This document shows, piece after piece, positions 32,229 to 40,649 of a stretch of DNA of 46,520 bases. This stretch comes from Coriobacteriia bacterium (GTDB taxonomy: Bacteria > Actinomycetota > Coriobacteriia > Anaerosomatales > PALSA-660). The notes under the pieces are model-generated. The model had not been told where the DNA came from, ran no database searches, and worked only from the letters and a program-made list of their open reading frames with translations. The number at the start of each line of letters is the position of its first letter. The stretch's first letter is position 1. The DNA is taken from NCBI GenBank assembly GCA_030652345.1, contig JAUSAU010000068.1:1-46520 (forward strand). The letters are read 5' to 3'. Made by a program: the position numbers and the translations under genes.

Positions 32229-33833
32229 CTAAACGTCGCCGGGCGGGAATTCGAGCGAGGCGAGGAACCGCGCCTGGAAGTCGAAGCGCTCGGCGAGCGG
32301 GACCGTCAACGCAGCCGTCGCGATGCGACCGGCCTCCGCCCGAGCCGCGCTCGACAGCAGCATCGCCGACGCCCCGTCCAGCGCCGCATTGCCTGCGAAG
32401 GTGACGCGTTCGGCCCACGTGGCGGGCAGCACGCCCAGCCTCACCAGCGCGGACGGGCGCAGCCCGGCGCCGAACCCGCCTGCCACCACGACTTCGCGCA
32501 CGTCGTCGTAACCGAGGCCGGTCTCGGCGAGCAGCACCTCGATCGCCACTTCGACGGCCGCTTTGGCCAACTGGACCTGCCGGACGTCTTGCTGCGTGAG
32601 CGCGACGTCATGCGTGACGTCGAAGACGCGCCCTTCCGGCGTCTCACGGACCAGATGCCCGAGCGGGCCTGTCGCCTGCATGCGTCCGCCCTCGTCGATG
32701 GCACCCGCCTCGAGCAGGACGGCCACCAGGTCGAGCAGGCCCGACCCGCACAGCCCTCGAGCCGGAGCGTCCCCGATCGTCGAATGGCCGAGCGAGCCGC
32801 CGACTTCCCAGACCCGTTCGATGGCGCCGGACTCCGCGCGCATGCCCGAGCTCACGCCGCCGCCCTCGAATGCCGGGCCGGCCGCAGCGGATGAGGCGAG
32901 AAGCCGGCCTTCGGCGGCGAGCAGGACCTCGCCGTTGGTCCCGAGGTCGGCGAACAGGACGCCGTGCGTGCGCCCCATGATGTCGATCGCAAGTGCTCCC
33001 GCCACCGCGTCCGCGCCGACGAAGCCCGACACCGCGGGACCCACGTGGACCCGTGCGTCAGCGAGCGAGGGCAGACCCGCTGAGGCGGCGTCGAGTTCGA
33101 CCGCCGCGACCAGGGAACCGACGGCCTCCGCGGTCGCCAACGGTGTGAGGTCCACGCCGAGGAAGAGGTGCGTCATCGTCGGATTCCCGACGATGACCGC
33201 CTCGCATACCGACCCGTCGGACAGCGCCGGCGTGTTCGCGATCTCGCTCACCAGCCGCTCGATCTCACGGCAGACGACGTCCCTGAGGGTGTCCGCCTCG
33301 CCGGCGAGTCCGTGGGAGACACGGGTCAGGACGTCGTGACCCCACGCCGACTGCGGGTTCGCCGCGCCGGTCTCGCCGAGCACCTCACCCGAGACGAGGT
33401 CGAGCAGGCGCACCGCGATCGTCGTCGTGCCGATATCGATCGCGACGCCGAGCGGCCGGATGCCGGGAGCGCAGGTCAGCCCGCGCTCAGAGGGCGCCTC
33501 GACGACATAGGTGCGGCCGACTCCCGAGGTCAGAACGCGCATCGCACCCGCCGCCTCGACGCGAACGAGCACATCCCCGGGGCCCTCGACACGTGCCTTG
33601 CACGCGAGACGCGCACCGGTGAGCACAGCGGCGCCCAGCGCCTCGCGCTCGGCAGGCCCCGGGCTTCGCAGTCCGCCCGTCGCGTGCACGCGACAGGAGC
33701 CGCATCGTCCGAGGCCGCCGCACGGGGTGGCGATGGTGACGCCGGCCGTCGTCGCGGCCTCGTGGATCGTGGTGCCCGACGGGACCTCGACCTCGCGCCT
33801 CGATGACTCGAACCGAACCAACACGTCTTCCAT
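32229..33833 (-). CDS. RACo-like ASKHA ATPase with 2Fe-2S ferredoxin domain (corrinoid protein activator)
   Basis: The product has 534 residues. The N-terminal ferredoxin has Cys38, Cys44, Cys47 and Cys78 (ATPCGGLGRCGSCRVH and RLACKA). The rest is the DUF4445/ASKHA part: GVAIDIGTTTIAVRLLD, NPQSAWGHDVLTRVS, VGNPTMTHLFLGVD, FADLGTNGEVLL and VVVAGGFGAGL. Characterised relatives reduce inactive Co(II) corrinoid to Co(I) at the expense of ATP and reactivate methyltransferase corrinoid proteins. It is somewhat shorter than typical RACo. GAGGAGG precedes the ATG. No corrinoid protein or methyltransferase partner lies in the window, so its target is unknown. Confidence 0.85.
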   Translation of the reverse strand: MEDVLVRFESSRREVEVPSGTTIHEAATTAGVTIATPCGGLGRCGSCRVHATGGLRSPGPAEREALGAAVLTGARLACKARVEGPGDVLVRVEAAGAMRVLTSGVGRTYVVEAPSERGLTCAPGIRPLGVAIDIGTTTIAVRLLDLVSGEVLGETGAANPQSAWGHDVLTRVSHGLAGEADTLRDVVCREIERLVSEIANTPALSDGSVCEAVIVGNPTMTHLFLGVDLTPLATAEAVGSLVAAVELDAASAGLPSLADARVHVGPAVSGFVGADAVAGALAIDIMGRTHGVLFADLGTNGEVLLAAEGRLLASSAAAGPAFEGGGVSSGMRAESGAIERVWEVGGSLGHSTIGDAPARGLCGSGLLDLVAVLLEAGAIDEGGRMQATGPLGHLVRETPEGRVFDVTHDVALTQQDVRQVQLAKAAVEVAIEVLLAETGLGYDDVREVVVAGGFGAGLRPSALVRLGVLPATWAERVTFAGNAALDGASAMLLSSAARAEAGRIATAALTVPLAERFDFQARFLASLEFPPGDV

Positions 33834-33853
33834 GCGTCGCCTCCTCGACAGTG

Positions 33854-33859
33854 ATTATG
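33854..33859 (-). promoter_or_regulatory. Candidate -10 (CATAAT) of the RACo-like gene
   Basis: CATAAT lies 20 bases before the RACo-like ATG, giving a very short leader. The 136-base divergent gap shows no -35 for either direction. Confidence 0.3.
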
Positions 33860-33969
33860 CACCGCGACGGCCGCCGGCTCCCCCCGGTGCACCGGCGAGT
33901 GCGAAAGAACCCGCCGGGGACGCGACGCGTCGAACGGGTAGTCTCAACAGTGGTGAAGGGAGCTCGACG

Positions 33970-34341
33970 ATGTGCCGGACTCAGCGCTTCCGCTCTCTGT
34001 TCCTTCTGCTCGCTCTCATGGTGGTCGGGGTCCTCGTGCTGTCGGCATGCGGCCCGTCCACGCCCGGCGGCCCGCCGTCGATCACGGGCGTCGTCAGGCA
34101 GATGAACGTCACGCCGACCGGCGCCTCGCTGCTCATCACCGGCGCCGGTGACATCGACAAGGCGTCCGTGACGGTGGGCTCCGACACCCGCATCCTGCGA
34201 ACGAAGGACGGACGCATGATCACCGTCCCCCTCAGCGAGCTCCAGGCGGGCATGAACGTCGAGGTCTGGTTCGAAGGGCCGGTCGCCGAGTCCTACCCGG
34301 TCCAGGCCCACGCCGGCACCGTCAACATCACCTCGCAGTAG
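33970..34341 (+). CDS. DUF3221 (YobA)-like lipoprotein
   Basis: The product has 123 residues. The lipobox VLSAC (Cys27) follows a hydrophobic signal. The mature part ITGVVRQMNVTPTGASLLIT...ASVTVGSDTRI...LQAGMNVEVWF...AESYPVQAHAGTVNI fits the small beta domain of DUF3221, whose function is unknown. GAAGGGAG seven bases ahead of the ATG decides the start. The long upstream frame belongs to the shadow of the RACo-like gene. Confidence 0.7.
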   Translation: MCRTQRFRSLFLLLALMVVGVLVLSACGPSTPGGPPSITGVVRQMNVTPTGASLLITGAGDIDKASVTVGSDTRILRTKDGRMITVPLSELQAGMNVEVWFEGPVAESYPVQAHAGTVNITSQ

Positions 34342-34432
34342 CCGACCGACCGACGGACGGGGCGGCTCGCCGGACAGGATTCCGGCCTCCGAGCGCGAAC
34401 TATCTCCCTGTGTGACTCACAAGGAGGCCTGC

Positions 34433-36004
34433 GTGCTCAACGTCATCGTCTTCGCCTGCGGCGCCGCCCTCATGGGACTGGAGATCGTCGCAGCGCGAGT
34501 GCTCGCTCCCGCGCTCGGCAACTCGATCTTCGTGTGGGGCAGCGTCATATCGATCGTCATGATCGCTCTCAGCCTCGGCTACTGGCTCGGCGGACAGGTC
34601 GCCGACCGCTGGGGCGGGGCGCGCACGCTCGCGCCCTTCATCGCTGGGGCCGGCGTACTGACGATGCTCGCACCGGTCATCGCCAGGGCCGTGCTCCCGT
34701 GGTGCGCGGAACTCGGCCCGCGCACCGGCGCTCTCGCGGCTTCCGCGCTCATCTTCTTCGCACCCGCGCTCCTGCTCGCCACGGTCTCCCCGCTCGGGAT
34801 CAGCATCGCGGCCGCGCGCGGGCTCGACCGCATCGGTCGCTCGACCGGCGGTCTCTACGCGATCTCGACCGCCGGGAGCATCGTCGGCACGATCGCGACC
34901 TCCTTCTGGCTGATACCGCTGCTCTCCCTCGAGCCGCTCATCGTCGCGATCGGCTTCACGTTGTTCGCGGCGGCGCTCGCGGCCCTGACTTTGCCGGCGA
35001 TCCATGGAGAGGACCGGGACGGCTGTCTTCCCACCCCCAAGGAGCGGCGTGTGGCTCGCGGGGTGCTCGCCGCCACCATGGTGCTCGCCACCGCGGGGAC
35101 CGCCCTCGGCGCCTTCGTGCTCGTCCGCGTGGCGCCCGCTCCCGACACGAACGAGACCGGGGAGCGCGTGCTCTTCCGGGCCGACACGCAGTATCACCGC
35201 GTCACGGTCACGGAGGACGCCACCACCCGCCACCTGCGCTTCGACAAGTCGAACCAGTCCGCGATCGACATCGCCGACGGCTACACGAGCCGCATCCGCT
35301 ATCCCGACTACATGCACCTCGCGATGGCCCTGAAGCCCGACGCGAAGAAGGTGCTCGTGCTCGGCCTCGGCGGCGGCGCGATCTCGAAGCGCTACTGGCG
35401 CGACTACCCCGGTGTGTCGGTCGACAGCGTCGAGATCGATCCCGTCGTCGTGGACGTGGCGAAGCGCTACTTCTCGCTCCCCGAGGACGACCGATTCCGC
35501 GTCTACACCCAGGACGCGCGGCGCTTCGTCCAGTCCTCGACCGACACCTACGACATCGTGATCTTCGACTGCTACTACGACGAGGCGCTGCCGTTCCACC
35601 TGACGACCGAAGAGTTCCTGCGCGAGGTCAAGGCGCGCATGGCGCCCGACGGCGTGATCGCCTACAACGTCATCAGCGCGGTCGAGGGCGACAAGAGCCG
35701 GCTCTTCCGCTCGATGTACCGGACCGCGGGCGGAGTGTGGGACCACCTCTCGGTCTTCCCGATCGGGATCGGAGCGGACAAGATCGCCATCTCGCGACGC
35801 AACGTCATCGTGCTGGCCACCGACGCCGACGTGACGAACACCGACCTCGTCCACCGGATCGGTGACCGCATCGACGGGCGTGTGAGCATCGCCGGCTACC
35901 CGGAGATGGCACTCGACCTGTACACCGGGATGGTGCCGGTGGCCGACGTGCCGAAGATGACCGACGCCTACGCGCCGACGGACTCGCTCATCGACGTGAA
36001 GTAG
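34433..36004 (+). CDS. Membrane-fused spermidine-synthase-like protein
   Basis: The product has 523 residues. About seven membrane helices fill residues 1-225 (MGLEIVAARVLAPALG and LGYWLGGQVADRWGG are typical of these fusions). The C-terminal half is a class I methyltransferase-like aminopropyltransferase fold: VLGLGGGAISKRYW, VDSVEIDPVVVDVAKRYF, YTQDARRF and FDCYYDEALPFHLTTEEFL. The Asp and Tyr of DCYYD stand where polyamine synthases hold the aminopropyl donor. Fused versions often have uncertain substrates. AAGGAGG four bases before the GTG at 34433 beats the GTG at 34412. The 91 bases upstream show no clear promoter. Confidence 0.8.
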   Translation: MLNVIVFACGAALMGLEIVAARVLAPALGNSIFVWGSVISIVMIALSLGYWLGGQVADRWGGARTLAPFIAGAGVLTMLAPVIARAVLPWCAELGPRTGALAASALIFFAPALLLATVSPLGISIAAARGLDRIGRSTGGLYAISTAGSIVGTIATSFWLIPLLSLEPLIVAIGFTLFAAALAALTLPAIHGEDRDGCLPTPKERRVARGVLAATMVLATAGTALGAFVLVRVAPAPDTNETGERVLFRADTQYHRVTVTEDATTRHLRFDKSNQSAIDIADGYTSRIRYPDYMHLAMALKPDAKKVLVLGLGGGAISKRYWRDYPGVSVDSVEIDPVVVDVAKRYFSLPEDDRFRVYTQDARRFVQSSTDTYDIVIFDCYYDEALPFHLTTEEFLREVKARMAPDGVIAYNVISAVEGDKSRLFRSMYRTAGGVWDHLSVFPIGIGADKIAISRRNVIVLATDADVTNTDLVHRIGDRIDGRVSIAGYPEMALDLYTGMVPVADVPKMTDAYAPTDSLIDVK

Positions 36005-36022
36005 CCGCGCGGCCGCGACGGC

Positions 36023-36316
36023 TCAGCCCGCAACCCATTCGCGTTGCGGCATGCCATCGCCGCTCGTGAGCCGGTCCGTCACGAGCCCTGCCCGCCGCAT
36101 CTTCCACAGCGCGCCGGCGACCTCGTTCTCGCTCCACCCGATGGTGGCGGCGACTCTGGTGGCGGTGGCGGGTCCGGACGCGAGCGCAGCGCGGACCGCG
36201 TCCTCGAGGTCCGGTGCGATGTGGCGCGGCGGGAACGGCGCATGCGCGACGTAGTCGACCGTGTCGACGAACCCCTGGTCCTTGGCACAGCGGCATTCGC
36301 GTGCGTTGTCACACAT
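36023..36316 (-). CDS. Small winged-helix protein with N-terminal cysteines
   Basis: The product has 97 residues. MCDNARECRCAKDQGF gives three Cys (2, 8, 10) that could bind metal or iron-sulfur. Residues 35-85 (LEDAVRAALASGPATATRVAATIGWSENEVAGALWKMRRAGLV) form a winged-helix DNA-binding unit. I do not know the family. GGGGAGG precedes the ATG. It sits 15 bases after the methyltransferase gene, probably in the same transcript. Confidence 0.6.
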   Translation of the reverse strand: MCDNARECRCAKDQGFVDTVDYVAHAPFPPRHIAPDLEDAVRAALASGPATATRVAATIGWSENEVAGALWKMRRAGLVTDRLTSGDGMPQREWVAG

Positions 36317-36331
36317 GCGGTTCGCCTCCCC

Positions 36332-37150
36332 TCAGGCCGGCTTGCGAGCCGAGATCGAGAACATCAGCGGGACGTCGCCGGCCTCAGCCGGCATCCTCCA
36401 AAACCCCTCGTCGTCCCGGACCATGAACGGGGCGTAGGGCCACGTCATCACCGGGTACTCGCGCAGCGACTCGATCACGAGCCCTGCTCCGATCAGCGCC
36501 GTGACGATCTCCTCGAACGTGTGTTGCCACGAGTACGACTCACCGCGGAACGGTGCCGACGGGTCGGCGTAACTGCCCTCCTCGACGAAGTAGAGGGGGC
36601 TGGTGTCGAAGTACGGATAGCGGACGGTGAGCGGCGGCGCGGCCGCCTCGTCGTCGAACACCCAGAGCGCCGGGTGCATATCCACGATGTGGAACACGCC
36701 GCCCGGAGCCAGGCGCGAGGCGATCCCGGCAGCCCAGCCGGTCAACTCCGGAAGCCAGCTGATCGTCCCGTAGCTGGTGAACGCGACATCGAACGAGGAC
36801 TCCGGCACCGCCGGCACGAGCGCGGTCACGTCGGACTCGACGAACTCGACCTCGGCGGAGACCGCCGCCGCGAGCGCACGGGCCGCCTCCAGCGCCTTGG
36901 GCGAGAAGTCCACGCCCATGACGCGGCTCGCTCCCATGAGCGCGAAGCGAACCGTATCCAGACCGATGTGGCACTGGAGGTGGACGACCCGCTTGCCTGC
37001 GACATCGCCCACCACGCCGCGCACGACGCGGTCGAGAGGGCGGGCGGGCGGATCGGCCACGAAGCCGGCGACGTCGTAGAAGGCGGACCCGACGTGGATG
37101 TCGGTCCACCCTTCCCAGAGTGCGTGGTTGGTGCTGATGCGCTCGTCCAC
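36332..37150 (-). CDS. Class I SAM-dependent methyltransferase
   Basis: The product has 272 residues. VVHLQCHIGLDTVRFALMGA is motif I (the Gly-rich loop carries Cys-His), VMGVDFSPKALEAARALA is motif II, and SFDVAFTSYGTISWLPEL and LAPGGVFHIVDMHP are later strands. The substrate is unknown. The GTG start has GGGAGTATCG ahead. The next gene is a winged-helix protein. Confidence 0.8.
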   Translation of the reverse strand: MDERISTNHALWEGWTDIHVGSAFYDVAGFVADPPARPLDRVVRGVVGDVAGKRVVHLQCHIGLDTVRFALMGASRVMGVDFSPKALEAARALAAAVSAEVEFVESDVTALVPAVPESSFDVAFTSYGTISWLPELTGWAAGIASRLAPGGVFHIVDMHPALWVFDDEAAAPPLTVRYPYFDTSPLYFVEEGSYADPSAPFRGESYSWQHTFEEIVTALIGAGLVIESLREYPVMTWPYAPFMVRDDEGFWRMPAEAGDVPLMFSISARKPA

Positions 37151-37328
37151 CGATACTCCCGTGCTCGTCGTGTCGCGGCCGCTTCCGATTGTGGCAGAAC
37201 CGGGCGCAGCAACGGGGAAGGCGCCCGGCTGGGGAGAGCCGGACGCCTTCGGGAGAGTATGGTCGCTCGCGCGGGTCGGCTCGAGCGATATCTATGTGGC
37301 ACCGAACGAGGGGGGCGCAGGTGCCTAG

Positions 37329-37392
37329 ACCGTTTATCGCACCAATTGACCCTTCTGTAAACACATCTGGCACGTTGCGCGCGACAAACGGT
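37329..37392. promoter_or_regulatory. 12-bp inverted repeat flanking the methyltransferase promoter
   Basis: ACCGTTTATCGC (37329-37340) and GCGACAAACGGT (37381-37392) are reverse complements at 11 of 12 positions, 40 bases apart. The left copy overlaps the candidate -10 on the minus strand. They look like paired operators, perhaps bridged by a dimer. They lie in the 316-base divergent gap between the methyltransferase and carbonic anhydrase genes. Confidence 0.45.
37333..37361 (-). promoter_or_regulatory. Candidate promoter of the methyltransferase gene (TTTACA-N17-GATAAA)
   Basis: TTTACA (37361..37356) and GATAAA (37338..37333) are separated by 17 bases on the minus strand. The leader to the GTG at 37150 would be about 175 bases; apart from this promoter it holds nothing I can name. 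Confidence 0.45.
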
Positions 37393-37466
37393 CCATCCGC
37401 TGTCTGAACGGCAGCGGTCTCGGCTCAGGTACACTTCCGGTCATCACCGTCACGAAGGGAGCGCCT

Positions 37467-38048
37467 GTGCCTCACGACCCGGACACCGCGCTGCGGATGC
37501 TGCGCGAAGGCAACCGCCGCTTCGTCGAGGGCGACTCCGCCGGGCACTTCTCGGCCGAGAACCGGACTGCGCTCACCGGCGGGCAGGCCCCATGGGCTGT
37601 CGTCGTCGGCTGCTCGGACTCCCGCGTCCCCGTCGAGGCGGTCTTCGACGTGGGCCCCGGTGAGCTGTTCGTCGTGCGTACAGCCGGACACGTGCTCGCC
37701 GAGGCGAGCGTGGCGTCGATCCGGTTCGCCGTGGAACGTATTGGAGCGCGAACCATCGTCGTGTTGGGACACGAGGACTGCGGAGCCGTGGCCGCCGCGC
37801 TCGCCGGCGACGCTCCCGCGTGGCTCGAGCCGATCGTCGGCCACATCGACGTCTCGGCGGCGGATCCGTCGCGCGCGCCGGGCGACGCCGATGACGCGCT
37901 GCTGGCCGCGGCTGTGGACGAACACGTGCTCGCCACAGTGGCCGCCCTCGAAGGACTGGTCACCGGGTACGCGCTGCCCGGCGATGCGGACGTCGTAGTC
38001 GTCGGAGCGGCCTACAAGTTGGCGTCGGGCGAGATCCACTGGCTGTAG
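37467..38048 (+). CDS. Beta-class carbonic anhydrase
   Basis: The product has 193 residues. Zinc ligands are Cys49 (GCSDSRVP), His102 and Cys105 (GHEDCGAV), with the Asp51/Arg53 dyad. It interconverts CO2 and bicarbonate, which would feed carboxylases. No signal peptide is seen, so it is cytoplasmic. GAAGGGAG is just ahead of the GTG start. Upstream, a 6-bp hairpin (37397-37417) and a TACACT near 37430 are the only marks. Confidence 0.93.
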   Translation: MPHDPDTALRMLREGNRRFVEGDSAGHFSAENRTALTGGQAPWAVVVGCSDSRVPVEAVFDVGPGELFVVRTAGHVLAEASVASIRFAVERIGARTIVVLGHEDCGAVAAALAGDAPAWLEPIVGHIDVSAADPSRAPGDADDALLAAAVDEHVLATVAALEGLVTGYALPGDADVVVVGAAYKLASGEIHWL

Positions 38049-38062
38049 CCTTGGAACACGCA

Positions 38063-38095
38063 GCGGGCGCCGCAGCCAATGGCCGCGACGCCCGC
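38063..38095. terminator. Hairpin between the convergent carbonic anhydrase and nikMN genes
   Basis: GCGGGCG (38063-38069) pairs perfectly with CGCCCGC (38089-38095) in the 72-base gap between two convergent genes. It could end both transcripts. There is no U run. Confidence 0.45.
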
Positions 38096-38120
38096 ACAGT
38101 TCACACGCTATGGCCGACGG

Positions 38121-39209
38121 TCAGGCAGGAGGCGCTGTGTGGGACGCCCCCCGGCGGCGAAGCGCGAACCCGATGAGCGCAGCCACCGCGAGCGTGATCC
38201 CGGCCCCGACTATACCGGCTGTGCTGGCGCCCGCGTCGACCGAAGGCCACGACGATGCGGCCTCTCCCCCTTCAGCCTCACCCTCCTTGCCCTCGCTCGC
38301 TCCTTCTCCGGGCCCGGACTCCGCCTTCTTGAAGCCATAGTCCGGGAGGAACGCGGTGATCTGCTGGATCGAGGCCGAAGCCTTGTGTACGGCTTCTCCC
38401 GATGCGCCCTCGATCTCGGGCGAGCCGGCGACCTTCTCCATCGACCACTCGAGACCGTCCGGGTTGACCGAGGCGAACCAGGAGAGCGCACCGCCGGCCA
38501 GCACTGCGGCGATCGCGAGTCCGATCAGGACAGGCTTGAGGTTCAGCCCGCCGAGCGGCTTGCGCTGACCGACGCGCTCGAGCAGTTCCGGCTGAGCCTT
38601 GGCCACGAACAGGATGACGCCGGCGGTGACGAGGCCCTCGACGATGCCGATGCCGAGGTGGATCGGCTGCATCATGAGCACGAACGTCGCAAAGGGCAGC
38701 TCGCTGATCCCTGAGAAGACCGTCTGAAGCACGACGCCGAACGCGCCGAGCTGGAGACCGATCACGGCCGCGACGATTCCCGCGGTCGTGAGCCGCGCCT
38801 TGCTCGGATCGGAGCCGACGATCTTGCGATAGATGTACGGATAGGCGATGAACGCCGGAAAGAACCCGAGGTTGAAGATGTTCGCGCCCAGTGCGAGCAG
38901 GCCACCGTCGGCGAAGAACAACGCCTGGACGGCGAGTACCGAGGCCATCACCAGGAATGCCGCGTATGGTCCCAAGAGCACGGTGAGTATCAGTCCCCCG
39001 CCCAGATGCCCGCTCGATCCGGTGCCCGGGATGGTGAAGTTGAGCATCTGCGCCGCGAAGATGAATGCGCCGAGCACACCCATGAGCGGGATCTTGCTCT
39101 CATCCAGGTCCTCGCGGACCTTCTTCGCGCAGTAGAGTGCCGTGACACCGGTCGCCGCCCACATGGCCCCGCCGACAGCCGGCGAGATCAGTGCATCCGC
39201 CATATGCAT
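38121..39209 (-). CDS. nikMN: ECF nickel/cobalt transporter substrate-binding fusion (NikM/CbiM plus PDGLE domain)
   Basis: The product has 362 residues. The N-terminus MHMADALISP is invariant in this family, and Met1/His2 bind the metal; His68 of TGSSGHLGGG is a further ligand. About seven helices make up the NikM/CbiM part (1-205). NPDGLEW at 249-255 starts the PDGLE (NikN/CbiN-like) domain, which has an unusual Glu/Gly/Ser-rich stretch at about 300-325 before the last helix. The divergent nikR suggests nickel over cobalt; sequence alone cannot settle it. The ATPase and T component are encoded on the other strand beyond nikR. Confidence 0.87.
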   Translation of the reverse strand: MHMADALISPAVGGAMWAATGVTALYCAKKVREDLDESKIPLMGVLGAFIFAAQMLNFTIPGTGSSGHLGGGLILTVLLGPYAAFLVMASVLAVQALFFADGGLLALGANIFNLGFFPAFIAYPYIYRKIVGSDPSKARLTTAGIVAAVIGLQLGAFGVVLQTVFSGISELPFATFVLMMQPIHLGIGIVEGLVTAGVILFVAKAQPELLERVGQRKPLGGLNLKPVLIGLAIAAVLAGGALSWFASVNPDGLEWSMEKVAGSPEIEGASGEAVHKASASIQQITAFLPDYGFKKAESGPGEGASEGKEGEAEGGEAASSWPSVDAGASTAGIVGAGITLAVAALIGFALRRRGASHTAPPA

Positions 39210-39246
39210 AGTGTCGTACCCCTTCTCAGAATTCGTCCCCTAGTGA

Positions 39247-39278
39247 TGCTACCATCTGTAGAATCGTGCTACGCTCTG
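39247..39278. promoter_or_regulatory. Tandem TGCTAC-N2-TCTG direct repeats in the nikMN-nikR gap
   Basis: TGCTACCATCTG (39247-39258) and TGCTACGCTCTG (39267-39278) match at 10 of 12 positions and are exactly 20 bases apart, about two helical turns. They lie between the divergent nikMN and nikR genes and are the best operator candidate there. Known NikR sites are palindromes, so the assignment is uncertain. Confidence 0.4.
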
Positions 39279-39411
39279 CATGACGCTATGCCCCCCTGAG
39301 AGCACCGTCAAGCGATTCGGGCGTATTCACACGTACTGGTGCGAACGTGCCCGACCGGTGTCACGACCGCGGTGTGCAGGTAGCACGTTCCGGCGAAAGA
39401 GGAGTCACGAC

Positions 39412-39831
39412 ATGCCCGAGGTCATCCGGTTCGGCATCTCGGCCGACGAGCGTCTCGTCGAGAAGTTCGACGCACTCATCGCCGAGAAGGGCTACGTGAA
39501 CCGCTCCGAGGCGGTACGCGACCTGATCCGCAAAGCGCTCGTCGAGCAGCAGTGGGCCAGCGACGAGAACGAGGCGGTCGGTACCGTGACGCTCGTCTAC
39601 GACCACCATTCGACCGACCTTGCCGACCGTCTCACGGAGCACCAGCACTCGCATCACGAGTCGATCGTCTCGACGCTCCACATCCACCTCGACGCGCACC
39701 ACTGCCTGGAGGTCGTCGTCCTGCGCGGTCGCGCCGGCGAGATCAAGCGCATCGCCGACTCGCTCATCGGCACGAAGGGCGTCAAGCACGGCCAGTTCGT
39801 CGCGACGACGACCGGCGAGGGTCTGGCGTAG
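39412..39831 (+). CDS. nikR: Nickel-responsive ribbon-helix-helix regulator
   Basis: The product has 139 residues. The ribbon-helix-helix DNA-binding part is [20 protein letters not shown]...[13 protein letters not shown] (1-42). The ACT-like part has His79, His90, His92 and Cys98, spaced 11, 2 and 6 as in the nickel site of E. coli NikR (76, 87, 89, 95). GAGGAG lies about eight bases before the ATG. It probably controls both the divergent nikMN and its own nikRQO transcript. Confidence 0.93.
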   Translation: MPEVIRFGISADERLVEKFDALIAEKGYVNRSEAVRDLIRKALVEQQWASDENEAVGTVTLVYDHHSTDLADRLTEHQHSHHESIVSTLHIHLDAHHCLEVVVLRGRAGEIKRIADSLIGTKGVKHGQFVATTTGEGLA

Positions 39832-39836
39832 CCGCT

Positions 39837-40649
39837 ATGCCATCGATCGAGGACGGCCTCTACCAGCTCGGACGCCTTGACCGGCTCGCGTCACAGGACA
39901 CGGCGGTCCACCGCGTCGACCCGCGCGCGAAGGTGCTCACCACCTTCGTGTTCCTCATCTGCGTCGTCTCGTTCGGCAAGTACGAGTTGCTCGCGATGCT
40001 GCCGTTCCTGCTCTTCCCCGTCGCGCTCGTGAGCGAGGGGAACCTGCCGGCGCGCTACATACTGAGCCGACTGCTCGTGGCGGCGCCCTTCGCGCTGGTC
40101 GTCGGCGTGTTCAACCCGCTCCTCGATCGCGAGATCTTCGCGCACATCGGGTCGCTCGGCATCGCTGGCGGCTGGGTCTCGTACGCGTCGATCATCCTGC
40201 GCTTCCTGCTCACCACGGCGGCCGCGATCGTGCTCGTCGGCACCACGTCGATGAGCGGCGTGTGCAACGCCCTCGAGCGCCTCGGCGTACCCGACGTCCT
40301 CTCCACGCAGCTCCTGCTGCTCTACCGCTACATCTTCGTGCTCGGCGAAGAGGTCATGCGGATGGCGCGCGCACGGGCGCTGCGTTCGTTCGGCGGCCGC
40401 GGGATGGGGCCGTCCGTCTACGCGCAGATGCTCGGCCACCTGCTGCTGCGCACCTATGCGCGCGCGCAGCGGATCTACCTCGCCATGAAGAGCCGCGGCT
40501 TCGACGGGCACGTCCGCGCGCTGCGTCGCCTGCGCTTCACAGGAGCCGACGTCGCCTTCCTGCTCGGGTGGTCCGCCTTCTTCGTCCTTGCGCGCGTCCA
40601 CAACCTGCCGCTGCTCATCGGCGCGGCCGTCACGAGGCTGGTCTCATGA
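39837..40649 (+). CDS. nikQ: ECF transporter transmembrane (T) component
   Basis: The 270-residue protein belongs to the CbiQ/NikQ family. HRVDPRAKVLTTFVF begins the membrane region, and the Ala-Arg-Ala coupling motifs ARARALRSFGGRG and AMKSRGFDG contact the ATPases. Five or so helices are visible. The ATG at 39837 is five bases past the nikR stop and has no good Shine-Dalgarno, so it may rely on coupling. Its 3' end overlaps nikO (ATGA). Confidence 0.9.
   Translation: MPSIEDGLYQLGRLDRLASQDTAVHRVDPRAKVLTTFVFLICVVSFGKYELLAMLPFLLFPVALVSEGNLPARYILSRLLVAAPFALVVGVFNPLLDREIFAHIGSLGIAGGWVSYASIILRFLLTTAAAIVLVGTTSMSGVCNALERLGVPDVLSTQLLLLYRYIFVLGEEVMRMARARALRSFGGRGMGPSVYAQMLGHLLLRTYARAQRIYLAMKSRGFDGHVRALRRLRFTGADVAFLLGWSAFFVLARVHNLPLLIGAAVTRLVS

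Noticed and set aside
33511..33969. N-terminal extension of the DUF3221-like lipoprotein
   Set aside because: The extension lies antisense to the RACo-like gene. The ATG at 33970 has a good Shine-Dalgarno and is followed at once by a lipoprotein signal.
37346..37361. TTGACC on the plus strand as a carbonic anhydrase -35
   Set aside because: No -10 lies at 16-18 bases. The same stretch makes a better minus-strand promoter.
39210..39411. Classical NikR palindromic operator
   Set aside because: I found neither GTATGA-N16-TCATAC nor a GTGTTAC-type inverted repeat; only the direct repeats are convincing.
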